This document shows, piece by piece, positions 10,741 to 20,603 of a DNA stretch of 64,000 bases; the stretch's first letter is position 1, and each line of letters opens with the position of its first letter. This DNA is from Glycine soja. Its lineage: Eukaryota > Streptophyta > Magnoliopsida > Fabales > Fabaceae. Position numbers and translations under genes: made by a program. The notes below the pieces were generated by a model, which did not search any database, was not told the origin of the DNA, and saw nothing but the letters and a program-made list of their open reading frames with translations. The stretch is taken from the NCBI RefSeq assembly GCF_004193775.1, contig NC_041003.1, forward strand, positions 22,678,573-22,742,572. Reading direction: 5' to 3'.

Positions 10741-11014
10741 GTTGGACCATTAAACGGTCTTTTGTTTTTGAAAGGAGAGAAACGTTAAGGCATTGGACCA
10801 TTAACGATCTCTTGTTTTTGAAAGGAGAGAAACGTTAAGGCGTTGGACCATTAACGATCTCTTGTTTTTGAAAGGAGAGAAACGTTAAGGCATTGGACCA
10901 TTAACGATCTCTTGTTTTTGAAAGGAGAGAAACGTTAAGGCATTGGACCATTAACGATCTCTTGTTTTTGAAAGGGGAGAAACGTTAAGGCGTTGGACCA
11001 TTAACGATCTCTTG
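10741..11014. repeat. 50-bp tandem repeat within the LTR
   Basis: AACGTTAAGG recurs at 10781, 10831, 10881, 10931 and 10981, exactly 50 bp apart, after one variant unit. The other three minus-oriented LTRs have three such units. Confidence 0.9.
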
Positions 11015-11837
11015 GGGTGGTCGACAAAAGCGGGGCTTTTGCTCCTACGTATCCTCAATGAGGAACTCAGACCTACGTAGTTCTTTCTTATCAAGTGATG
11101 CCTTTTTTACTTAAGTGGTGATCATTTTAAGGCGTTGGACCTTAAAAATGATCCATTTTACTTAGTGAGAAATTGAAATGACAAACTTCAAAAGCCTATT
11201 TTTGTGGACGAGCTTGACTAGGCGAGTTGATTTTAGCCTTAGTTTCACCTTAGTTATTAATCAATTCGATTAAGAATGAGAAATCCCAAAGAGAAAACGT
11301 CCGATTGATTTTCCGCTTTATTTTACTAAAAAGATATTTTTTGATTATTATATTATTTTTTTACCTCTTTTTGATTTCCAACGTGGTTACGGCACGACCG
11401 AACGGTCGGAATTGATTTTAACCGAAGTTAACGGATAATATCATTCAAACGTTCGGTGGAAATTTATTTTATTTTTTAGTTAAGCGAGAAATGACTTAAG
11501 TAAAACGGCTTAAGCACGTCAAGAGGGGGTATAAAAAGTAAACAAAACGAGAATAAAAATGCACGAAACACAATGTGGACCACCATGGGTACATAGAATG
11601 AATCGAAAAGCTTGGTTCGAGGTACTTACCCGTTGAAGATCGAAGAACGATGAAGAACGAATGAAGAACGGTCGAAGAACGGTCGAAACCTTTGCGAGAT
11701 TCCTCACGGAAAACGTTACGGAAACGTTTCGGAAGCGCCTCGGCTTAGATTTTCTTCACGGAAACAATTTTTCCATGCAAATTCGAAAGAGAGAGAAGTG
11801 CCTAAGGGGCTGGACCCCTTCCTTCTTGCTTTCCTCC

Positions 11838-11848
11838 CCTATTTATAG
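11838..11848 (-). promoter_or_regulatory. LTR TATA box
   Basis: The minus strand reads CTATAAATAGG, placed so that transcription would start in the LTR and run toward the PBS and ORF1. The motif is conserved in all the Ogre LTRs here. Confidence 0.65.
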
Positions 11849-12017
11849 CAAAATAGGGGAGGTGGTTGCCGCCCAGCTCGCCCAGGCGAGCAGGGTTGCT
11901 TCCTCCAGAAGCAACCGCCTTCTGGAGGAATCTTCTGGAGGGCCCAAGTGGGCCTGGGTGCTATTTGCACCCCCATTTTTACTAAGTACACCCCCCTCTG
12001 CTGTTTTTTTGGTGATT

Positions 12018-12200
12018 CTTTTTTCGTAAAGTTACGGAAACTTACGAATTTCGTAACGATACTTGTTTTCTTTCCGTAATGTTACGGAACCTTGCGGATT
12101 ACATAATCATCCCCTTTTTGACTTACGGAATGTTACGGAACCTCACTTAATTATGCAACGATGCTTCCATTTGATTTCCGGTGTGTCACGGAAACTTACG
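12018..12200 (-). promoter_or_regulatory. U3 cluster of TTACGGAA / TTCCGTAA motifs
   Basis: About seven copies of ACGGAA or its complement lie within about 180 bp upstream (minus strand) of the TATA box, often as near-palindromes such as TTCCGTAATGTTACGGAA. The cluster is repeated in every Ogre LTR of the window, including both orientations. An enhancer role is inferred from position and repetition. Confidence 0.45.
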
Positions 12201-12346
12201 GATTGTGCATCAATATTTTTTTGGTTTTTCGGCATGTCCTGAAATTTCACAAATTGCCTAATGATGGGTGCCAAGCACCTCACGAGGACCAAAGAATGGT
12301 CGCACGTCATCGAGCAAAGGTCCCCGGACGAAATTAGGGTATGACA

Positions 12347-13461
12347 GCAATTATCCAATTATAATCTATTATGGCTTCATTTAAATTTTTAGGTTCAATT
12401 ATAGACACAAAAGCCATGTTATTACAAAAATCTTTAAGAGAATGTCTAGTTGTTACCCCTTTTGAGATATCACCAATAATGTTGTCGAGGGGATGATCTC
12501 TTGAGGCTTTCCATTCTCTAGGAAGTTCATTATTTGCTCTAACTCCATTATCTTGAGAATCCTCATTGCTTCCTTCATCTTTTTCTTTAGAGTCATTTCC
12601 ATGAATATGTGTATCTTCTAAGGAATCTGAAATATCATCTAAAAAAACCTTCCTTAGAAGAATGGCATTAGACTCATCAAAGGAAACATGTATAGACTCT
12701 TCAATTGTCATTGTTCTTTTATTATATATTCTATAAGCTTTACTATGCAGAGAATATCCAAGAAAAATATCTTCATCTGACTTAGCATCAAATTTTCCTA
12801 AGTTATCTTTTCCATTATTCAATACAAAACATTTACAACCAAAGATATGAAGATGTGAGATGTTTGGTTTTCTGCCATTGAACAATTCATATGGAGTTTT
12901 CTTTAAAATGGGTCTTATTAAAGCCCTATTTAAAATGTGGCATGCAGTGTTAACGGCTTCAGCCCAAAAGAATTTTGGAAGAGCAGTATCATTCAATAAA
13001 GTTCTAGCAATCTCTTCCAAAGATCTATTTTTCCTTTCAACAACACCATTTTGTTGAGGGGTTCTTGGTGCAGAAAAGTTATGCTCAATCCCATGCTTAT
13101 CACAAAATAATTCAAATTCTTTATTTTCAAACTCACCCCCATGATCACTCCTAATAGATATAATCTTGAGATTTTTCTTATTTTGAATGATTTTTGCAAG
13201 TTTTCTAAATTCTTGAAATGCATCATTCTTATGAGTGATAAAAAGAGTCCATGTGTATCTAGAATAATCATCAACTATAACAAGAGCATAGTAACTTCCT
13301 CCAAAACTCATGATTCTGGAAGGACAAAACAAATCCATATGTAGTAATTGTAAAGGTTGCGTAGATGAAACAATGATTTTAGATTTGAAAGAAACTCTAG
13401 TTTGTTTTCCCTTTTGACATGCATCACATAGCCTATCTTTTTCAAATCTTAGTTTTGGCAA
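12347..13461 (-). pseudogene. Copia-1 integrase (3' truncated)
   Basis: Zinc-binding second half CDACQKGKQ, then the catalytic core: D in HMDLFCPS, D in IRSDHGGEF, and E in [10 protein letters not shown] with the D-D35-E spacing. It continues to [16 protein letters not shown] and the EPKN linker and ends where the Ogre LTR starts; a few apparent C-terminal residues are LTR sequence. The frame differs from the protease segment immediately upstream, so a frameshift separates them around 13450. The integrase joined element cDNA into the genome; this copy is a relic. Confidence 0.9.
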
Positions 13462-13936
13462 ACCAACAACTAAATCTTTTTGATATTAATCTATTTAAGT
13501 GTTCCATGTTTATATGTGCAATCCGTTTATGCCACAACCATGGATCATCATCTTTACTTAGAAAACATTGATTAATATCTAGTTTTTGACTTAAGTCTAT
13601 CATGTAAACATTGTTGACTCTAAACCCTATATGCTTTATATTTGTATCATGTTCATGTTCAATGACACACTTTTGAGAATCAAATGATACCAGATAACCT
13701 TTGTCACATAATTGACTCACACTAAGCCGACTATGTTTAAGACCTTCAACAAGTAGAACATTTTCAATGGAGGTTGAAGAATTTGTACTTATTTTTCCAA
13801 CTCCAAGAATTCTACCTTTGTTGTTGTCACCATAAGTTACATGTCCGCTTTTCTTGGGAGAGATATGTGTGAATTTTGATGCGTCTCCCGTCATATGTTT
13901 TGAGCATCCGCTATCTATGTACCACTTTTTCCTCAA
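13442..13936 (-). pseudogene. Copia-1 protease and gag-pre-integrase segment
   Basis: WYIDSGCSKHMTGD contains the aspartic protease D-S-G motif, followed by HVTYGDNNKGRILGVGKI and the pre-integrase segment with WLWHKRIAHIN (H-x-H half of the integrase zinc site). It ends by frameshift at about 13442. It is separated from gag by a stop/frame change near 13940. Confidence 0.85.
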
Positions 13937-13950
13937 GGGTTCCTACAAAA

Positions 13951-15665
13951 TCAAGGTTGTGACTTAGGTACCCAAACTTTATTGGGTCCTGTAGTGTTAG
14001 TATGAATAACGGATCCTTTTGGGACCCAAATCATTTTAATATTGTTACAATTCCTTCTAAAATAGCATGTAGATGTGCCATGCCCTTTTCTTCCACAATA
14101 AAAACAAGTAACGAAAGGGGAATTATATTTTTGTGAAGAAGAAAACAAATTTTTGTAAAATTTTTGTTGTTTTTCTGGTTTGTATCCAAGTTCTGCTTTA
14201 TCAAAAATACATCTTTGATTTCCTAATATGACATCCAAGTTATTTTTGCCAATAGAAAATTTAGCAAGTGAATTTTTTAAATCTTTAATTTCTTTTACAT
14301 ACTTGCTACAACATTTACATGAATCAGATATAACTTTTTCATCAAGAATAGTAGAGACATGAATTTTATCATTTGATTTGGAATTTGAAACTTCAGTTTT
14401 AAGATGATCTAATTCTTTATTTAATTTTGAAATTTCATTTTCCAAATTTGAAATTGTTTTCTTAGAGGATGAAACTAACTTTACAAGTTTAATTGATTCT
14501 TTATAAAAATCAACAAATGCATCTTGTAATTCATCAAAAGAAATGGATAAGTTGTTATTTGAAGATGTTACCTGTTCATCGCTTTCATAACTTTTTGCCA
14601 TTAGACATAGATTTATCTCTTCATTCTTTGAATCCTCAGATGATTCCATATCATTGTCATCCCACGTGATGTAGGCCTTCTTCATCTTCTTTTCACTAAA
14701 ATTTTTCTTTTCAGATTTCTCCATTCTTTTCTTGAAGATTGGGCAATCAACTCTCAGATGTCCAGGTTGATTACATTCAAAGCATTTTAGAGTAGAGGAT
14801 GAATCTTCTATCCTTCTTTTAGGTTTAAAATTTGGTCTCTTTTGATTTCCTCTGACTCTCAGGAACTTGTTGAACCTTTTTACAAAAAGACTAATATCTT
14901 CATCATTATTCAAGTCAATTGAATCTTTTTTATCACTGTCTTCTTGGATTGCAGATGAGGCTTTAAGAGCGATTCCCTTCTTCTTCTTATCAGTTTCTTC
15001 ATGTTGATTTAATCTCAATAATTCCATTTCATGCTCCTGCAATTTTTCAAATAACGTAGCAAGAGACATACTGACAAATCTTGAGATTCTGTGATGGCTG
15101 TTACCTTTGGTTGCCATTCTCTATTAAGACATCTTAAAACTTTATTTACTAGATCTTCATTTGGAAAAGTTTTTCCTAGAGATGCAAGATGATTAACTAT
15201 GTGTGTGAACCTCTTTTGCATGTCTTGTATACTTTCATTTACATTCATCCTAAACAGTTCATATTCATGAGTTAATGTGTTTATCCTAGATCTTTTAACA
15301 TCTGTTGTGCCTTCATGTGTTACTTGTAAGGTATCCCACATATCATTAGCACTTTTACAATTTGAAACCCTAAAATATTCATCTATTCCTAGGGCAGATG
15401 TAATAATATTTTTGGCCTTTAAATTATATTGTACTAATCTTCTTTCTTCCTCAGTCCAATCTGCTCTAGGTTTTTATATTGTTGCACTTTCAACCATTAT
15501 AGAGGGAACATAAGGTCCTTGTTCTATGGCTTCCCAAATATTTAAATCTATTGCCTCTATAAAGATTTGCATGCGGGTTTTCCAATAGTGGTAACCCACT
15601 CCATTAAAGATGGGAGGTCTATTTATAGAATTTCCCTCGGGAAACAAGTAGTTTGATGAGGCCAT
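13951..15665 (-). pseudogene. Copia-1 gag
   Basis: It begins MASSNYLFPEGNSINRPP (15665), contains YHYWKTRM, then a stop at about 15472, MWDTLQVTHEG and a frame change near 15080. Two zinc knuckles (C-x2-C-x4-H-x4-C) follow: CFECNQPGHLRVDC and CFYCGRKGHGTSTC. A coiled-coil segment (KTISNLENEISKLNKEL) lies between them. The long region after the first knuckle is open for 388 codons. The product would have been the nucleocapsid/capsid precursor; it cannot be made as one protein now. Confidence 0.85.
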
Positions 15666-15701
15666 AATTCTTGAAGCTTCTAAACTTTATACAAGAATGA
15701 A

Positions 15702-15713
15702 GCTCTGATACCA
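15702..15713 (-). promoter_or_regulatory. Copia-1 primer binding site (initiator Met tRNA type)
   Basis: Minus strand TGGTATCAGAGC, two bases from the LTR end; this is the classical iMet PBS of plant Copia elements. Confidence 0.93.
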
Positions 15714-15715
15714 CT

Positions 15716-16791
15716 TGTTGGACAAGTGGCCTCAGATATCTTAAGAAGTGGGGGGGGGGGGGGTTGAATTAAGATATCACAAACTTTTCCTAATTAAAAT
15801 ATTCTATTTTGATTTTAACCCGTAACCCTAGATTCCTTAACAGTAAACTCTTAAGAAAATATGGAAGATAAACTTACTGAAAAGAAAGAATAAATAATAA
15901 GCAATTGAAGGAGTTTAAGGGAAGAGAGATTGCAAACTCAGATTTATACTGGTTCGGTCACACCCTTGTGCCTACGTCCAGTCCCCAAGCAATCTGCTTG
16001 AGAGTTCCACTATCTTGTAAAAGCCTATTACAAGATCTGAACCACACAAAAACAACCCTTCCTTTGTGTTCAGATTTCTTTCCAACAAGAGACCCTCGGT
16101 CTCTTAATCCCTTTTCAGAATAAAGAAGAAGAGAAGAAGAAATCTCTCTTGAAAGAGATAGATTGAACAATTTGAGCACTCAAATAATTCCTTATTGAAT
16201 CACAAGTGTTTTGGCCAAGGAATTTGTAAGAGGATAAAACGATTTTGCTTTTTAAGAGGATAAGACCTTTTTGTTCTGAAAACTCTTAGCAAATTCGTGT
16301 CTCAAGTCACATATATATAGGCCTTTGATGGCCATTCAAGAACCAAATGAAAAGATGTGACTGTTGAGAATATTTTTTGAAAATCTCCTCTGGTAATCGA
16401 TTACAGTATGTGTGTAATCGATTACAAGCTTTAAAATTTGAATTAAAACGTTCAATAACTGCTGGTAATCGATTACCATATATGTGTAATCGATTACACA
16501 TTGCAAATTTTGAATTCAAATTTTAATAGCTGTTGTAAATCATTTTTGGCCACTGGTAATCGATTACATCCTCTGGTAATCGATTACCAGAGAGTAAATC
16601 TCTTGAAAAAGACTTTTTAACTTAAATTTCTTGGCCAAACCTTTTGCTACTTCAATTAGGAATTCCCTTCCTATCTAATATACCCTTCCTAAGACTCTAG
16701 AGACTGTCTTGATCATCCATCTTGAATATCTTTAATTTCTTATGTGATCCTTTGGCATCATCAAAACATTCAGCTTGATCCTTTGTCTACA
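15716..16791 (-). repeat. Copia-1 5' LTR
   Basis: Plus strand TGTTGGACAAG...TTTGTCTACA, 1076 bp, adjoining the PBS. It contains a run of about 17 G near 15750 and six TAATCGATTA dyads. The partner LTR is outside the window. Confidence 0.92.
16394..16586. promoter_or_regulatory. Three pairs of TAATCGATTA dyads in the Copia-1 LTR
   Basis: Perfect palindromes start at 16394/16415, 16466/16487 and 16557/16577. Spacing within pairs is 21, 21 and 20 bp, close to two helical turns. Several extend to GGTAATCGATTACC. The two-TAAT architecture would suit a homeodomain-type dimer, but that is inference. Confidence 0.55.
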
Positions 16792-16849
16792 ATTTTCTAT
16801 TTACCACAAAAATAATTTAACTGTAAATACTAATCATACCTTAATTTAT

Positions 16850-17130
16850 AGAGATGACTTAGATGTTACCTCTTTTGAGATTTTACTGATATTGTTGTCG
16901 TCGTATGTAACATGTCCACTTTTGGGGGAAATGGTTGTAAACTTGGATACATCTCCCATCATATTCTTGGAACATCCACTGTCAATGTATCATTTCTTCC
17001 TTACATAATCTTCTTTGTTATTCTCATCAGATTTTGTCATGAGACACAAGTTGACTTGGTCTTCATAATGATCTTTGAATAACCTGTTCCTGAAAATACT
17101 TTGGAAAGACAAAGAATCTAAAGAGGCCAT
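16850..17130 (-). pseudogene. Copia-2 gag/protease remnant
   Basis: The minus translation starts MASLDSLSFQSIF (17130), reaches NLCLMTKSDENN, then YIDSGCSKNMMGD with the protease D-S-G and SGHVTY. Almost the whole gag between the N-terminus and the protease is missing, so an internal deletion happened. A stop replaces the tryptophan before YIDSGC. Confidence 0.78.
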
Positions 17131-17166
17131 TAATCTTGAAGTTGTTAGACTTTCTACAAGAAACCT

Positions 17167-17178
17167 GCTCTGATACCA
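17167..17178 (-). promoter_or_regulatory. Copia-2 primer binding site
   Basis: Minus strand TGGTATCAGAGC, two bases from the LTR, same iMet type as Copia-1. Confidence 0.93.
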
Positions 17179-17180
17179 CT

Positions 17181-18752
17181 TGTTGGATCGAGTGGCCTCA
17201 GAATAACTTAGAAGGGGGGGTTGAATTAATTATTCCTAAACCTTTACTAATTAAAAAATTACTCTTTTAAGGCTTTTACTAAATTTTTAAGAGAATAAGA
17301 AGTAGAAGAGAAACTTAACAGAAAGTAAAAGCGGAAATTAAATGCACAACGGAAAGTAAAAGAGTAGGGAAGAAGGAAACAAACACACAAGAGTTTTTAT
17401 ACTGGTACGGTAACAACCCGTGCCTACATCTTGTCCCCAAGCGACCTGCGGTCCTTGAGATTTCTTTCAACCTCGTAAAAATCCTTTTACAAGCAAAGAT
17501 CCACAAGGGATGTACCCTCCCTTGTTCTCTTTGAACCTAGTGGATGTACCCTCCACTAGAACTGATCCACAAGAGATGTACCCTCTCCTGTTCTCAGTCA
17601 AACCCAAGTAGATGTACCCTCTACTGGTACCACAAAGGATGTACCCTCCAATGTGTTAAGACAAAGATCTCAGGTTGTTAAACCTTTGATACTTTGTGAA
17701 TGGGGATACAAAAGAATTCTCAGGCGGTTAGTACTTTGAACACTTTTGTATTAGGGAATGGGAAGAATCAAAAGAATTCTCAGACTGTGTCATTTTGAAT
17801 TCTTTGACAAGGGAGAAGGGAGACACAAAAGAATTCAGGCGGTTAGTCTTTCGTTCTTTTGGAAAAGGGAGAAGAGAGACACAAAAAGAATTCAGGCGGT
17901 TAGTCCTTGGCGAATTCTTTTTGGCAAAGGGAGAAGAGAATGAAAAGATGAATAGCACAAGTTTTCAAGGTTTAGAAAACCAGAAAACTTCATAAAGCTT
18001 TTGGTAGAAAGAAGAAGAAGAAGTTCAAAGAGATTCAAGGCTTGTAAAGAATTGATTGGAAAAGTGTTCAAGATGCTTGAAATGCAAAACAAAGCCTTGT
18101 TTTTATAGACTCTTCATGTCTTGTCAAGAAGACCATTTAGAAGAGTTATAACTTTTAGAAAAACTTAAAACCAATTTGAAAAAGTCAAAACCTTTTTGAA
18201 GAGTTACATCTTTTGATTTATTCAGAAACAGTCACTGGTAATCGATTACCTAATAAGTGTAATCGATTACAGAAAGCTTTTGAGTGAAAGGATGTGAATC
18301 TTCACATTGAAATTTGAATTTCAACGTTCATGGGCACTGGTAATCGATTACCAAAACATTGTAATCGATTACAGCTTTTTGAAAATAATTGGAACGTTGT
18401 AAATTCAATTTGAAAACTTTTTCAAAACAATTTTGCTACTGGTAATCGATTACAACAATCTGGTAATCGATTACCAGAGAGTAAAAACTCTTTGGTAAAG
18501 GGTTTTGTCAAAAACTCATGTGCTATTCAAAGTTTTGAAAAACTTTTTAATACTTATCTTGATTGAGTCTTCTCTTCATTCTTGAATCTTGAGTCTTGAA
18601 TCTAGATCTTGAACCTTGAATCTTTCTTGATTCACTTGAGTTGTTCTTTGATTGATCTTTGAGCTTTTTGTCATCATATTTTGTTATCATCATTGTTATC
18701 ATCAAAACACCTTTGAATCACCTTTGATTCACCATGAAACTTTGCTTCTACA
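17181..18752 (-). repeat. Copia-2 5' LTR
   Basis: Plus strand TGTTGGATCGAG...TTGCTTCTACA. It holds local direct repeats: GATGTACCCTC motifs at about 17510-17650 and CACAAAAGAATTCAGGCGGTTAGT motifs at about 17710-17910. It also holds three pairs of TAATCGATTA dyads. Small open frames here are by-products of these repeats. Confidence 0.9.
18239..18473. promoter_or_regulatory. Three pairs of TAATCGATTA dyads in the Copia-2 LTR
   Basis: Dyads start at 18239/18260, 18341/18362 and 18443/18464; each pair is exactly 21 bp apart and successive pairs are exactly 102 bp apart. This matches the paired arrangement in the Copia-1 LTR despite different LTR lengths. Confidence 0.55.
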
Positions 18753-18919
18753 TTGTCCTCAATGTAGCACAATTAAAAGATTAAAAGCAATTAAACCATC
18801 AAATAGAATCAGACAAGTGTAATAAAAGCAAAGAAGGAGATAGGAAAAGAAAAACTTCTTAAGTCATGGTGGAGGAAAAGTAGGGTGGAGTAAGGAAGTC
18901 TCTTCTACCATTGCGTCCA

Positions 18920-20554
18920 CTAAAGAAGGGTTTGTGAGGAATGGCTTAAGTCGGTGTCCATTGACCTTGAAGCTCTTGTTTGTGGTTTGATCTCAACTGT
19001 ACCATAAGGAAAAACATTAGTAACAACAAAAGGACCAATCCACTTAGACCTCAACTTACCACTCATGAGTCTAAGCCTAGAATTATACAATAACACTTTT
19101 TGCCCAACCATGAAGTCCTTCTTAATTATCATGCTATCATGGAACTTCTTGGTCTTTACTTTGTAGAACTTGGTATTCTCATACGCTTCTAGGAGGATCT
19201 CATCTAACTCACTCAGTTGCAACTTTCTTTCCTCACTAGCTTGATCCATAGAGAAGTTGTAGGTCTTCACTGCCCAGTATGCTTTGTGCTCAATCTCCAC
19301 TAGAAGATGACATGCCTTTCCAAAGACAACCTGATAAGGAGACATTCCTATGGGTGCTTTGTAGACAGTCCTATGTGCCCAAAGAGCATCATCAAGCCTG
19401 GTACTCCAATCTTTCCTGCTTGGCTGCATAATCTTCTCTAAAATTCTCTTGATCTCCCTGTTAGAAATTTTTGCTTGTCCATTGGTTTGGGGGTGGTATG
19501 GTGTGGATACCCTGTGTACAACCCCGTACTTTTTAAGCAAGGCATGCATTGATTTGTTGCAAAAATGGGTTCCTTGATCACTAACGATTGCTTTAGGTAC
19601 TCCAAACCTGCAAAACAGATTAGATCTGACAAAATCTACAACAACCTTAGCATCATTAGTTCTAGTGGGCTTGCCTTCCACCCATTTTGAAACATAATCA
19701 ACTGCAAGGAGAATATAAACATATCCAAAAGAGACAGGAAAAGAGCCCATGAAATCTATGCCCCAGACATCAAACACCTCACAGAATAGCATGGGTTGCT
19801 GAGCCATTTGTTGTTGCCAAGTAAGTGCACTTCCTGCTCTCTGACACTGCTCACAAGTGCTACAAGTCTTCCACGCATCTTTAAAGATGGTGGGCCAATA
19901 AAAGCCACAGTCAAGCACTTTGCGAGCTGTCCTTTGAACACCTAAATGACCTCCCGTTGCGGAAGAATGACAAAACTGCAGGACTGAGTCAGTCTCATGA
20001 TCTGGAATGCATCGTCTAATGACCTGATCATTTCACAATTTCCACAAGTAGGGGTCATCCCAAATAAAATGCTTAGCATCACTTTTAATTTTATCTTTTT
20101 GAGCCTTAGATGCTAAGGGAGGAAAAATAGAAGCAACTAAATAATTTACAATGTTAGCAAACCAGGGAGTAGAAAAAGAATCAGAAATACTATACAATAT
20201 ATACAAATGATCATCTGGGAAATCATCCCGAATGGGTGAGTCCTCATCAGACACATGTTTGATCCGACTCAAATGATCAACAACTAAATTTTGCGATCCG
20301 CTCCTATCACGGATCTCCAAGTCAAACTCTTGGAGCCAGAGCATCCATTGGATCAACCTAGGCTTTGAATCAGCCTTCTTCAACAAGTACTTTAGAGCTG
20401 CATGGTCAGTATAAACAATAATGCGAGTACCAAGCAAATAAGAATGAAATTTTTCAAGAGCAAAAACTATGGCTAGTAGCTCTTTCTCAATAGTAGCATA
20501 ATTCGATTGGGCAACATCTAAAGTCCTAGAAGCATAATATATCACCATAGGCAA
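18920..20554 (-). pseudogene. Athila-like RNase H and integrase
   Basis: RNase H starts near IYYASRTLD, with E in IEKELLA and D in [10 protein letters not shown] stop after LWKL (about 20033) separates it from integrase. Integrase has the H-H-C-C zinc site ([10 protein letters not shown] ... CSTCEQC) and catalytic D in VWGIDFMG and D in IVSDQGTHF. The third catalytic position, normally E in the GQAE motif, is lysine (codon 19469-19471), which alone would abolish activity. The C-terminal region includes [18 protein letters not shown]. The frame differs from the RT segment because about 2 bp are lost near 20600. Confidence 0.9.
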
Positions 20555-20603
20555 TTTATCAATTTTCTAAGCAAGGACAGCCCCCAATGCATAATTTGAT
20601 GCA

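Larger units (their letters stand above)
1..12346 (-). mobile_element. Ogre-1: partial non-autonomous Ogre-like (Ty3/gypsy, Tat lineage) LTR retrotransposon
   Basis: The element reads on the minus strand: 5' LTR 10271-12346, PBS 10251-10268, ORF1 7541-9406, gag remnant about 4640-6483, then a long non-coding 3' region running off the left edge. Positions 1-10270 align along their length with 36538-47501 of Ogre-2, the main difference being minisatellite length. There is no reverse transcriptase, RNase H or integrase between gag and the left edge, and the complete Ogre-2 shows the same lack, so this is a non-autonomous family. The right boundary cuts a Copia integrase/RT reading frame at 12346/12347. 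A target-site duplicate of GCAAT (12347-12351) would be expected left of the window. The Ogre assignment rests on the ORF1 upstream of gag, the tRNA-Arg-type PBS, LTRs of about 2 kb, the large size and tandem repeats in the 3' region. Confidence 0.88.
10271..12346 (-). repeat. 5' LTR of Ogre-1
   Basis: Plus strand begins TGTCGCAACC and ends GGGTATGACA, giving TG...CA termini. It is homologous to LTRs at 31830-33808, 47502-49475 and 58508-60508 and, in the opposite orientation, 61749-63493 and 26488-27725. At 2076 bp it is longer than its relatives because the internal 50-bp repeat is expanded. Confidence 0.93.
12347..16791 (-). mobile_element. Copia-1: truncated Ty1/copia LTR retrotransposon
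   Basis: Minus-strand order: 5' LTR 15716-16791, PBS 15702-15713, gag, protease and integrase, then a cut at 12347 where Ogre-1 inserted, just before the RT domain (EPKNLNEAI is the typical integrase-RT linker). RT, RNase H and the 3' LTR should lie left of the window. The integrase-before-RT order and iMet-type PBS define Copia. The large gag with two zinc knuckles suggests a SIRE/Maximus-like lineage, but this is uncertain. Frameshifts and stops break gag. Confidence 0.9.
16792..18752 (-). mobile_element. Copia-2: remnant Ty1/copia element
   Basis: 5' LTR 17181-18752, PBS 17167-17178 and about 390 bp of internal sequence ending at the Copia-1 LTR boundary. It is related to Copia-1 but distinct: its LTR starts TGTTGGATCGAG and is 1572 bp. 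Copia-1 probably inserted into it. It is in turn next to the Athila-like element at 18752/18753. Confidence 0.85.

Noticed and set aside
17728..17995. Short frames in the Copia-2 LTR
   Set aside because: They come from local direct repeats (CACAAAAGAATTCAGGCGG) inside an LTR; no domain.
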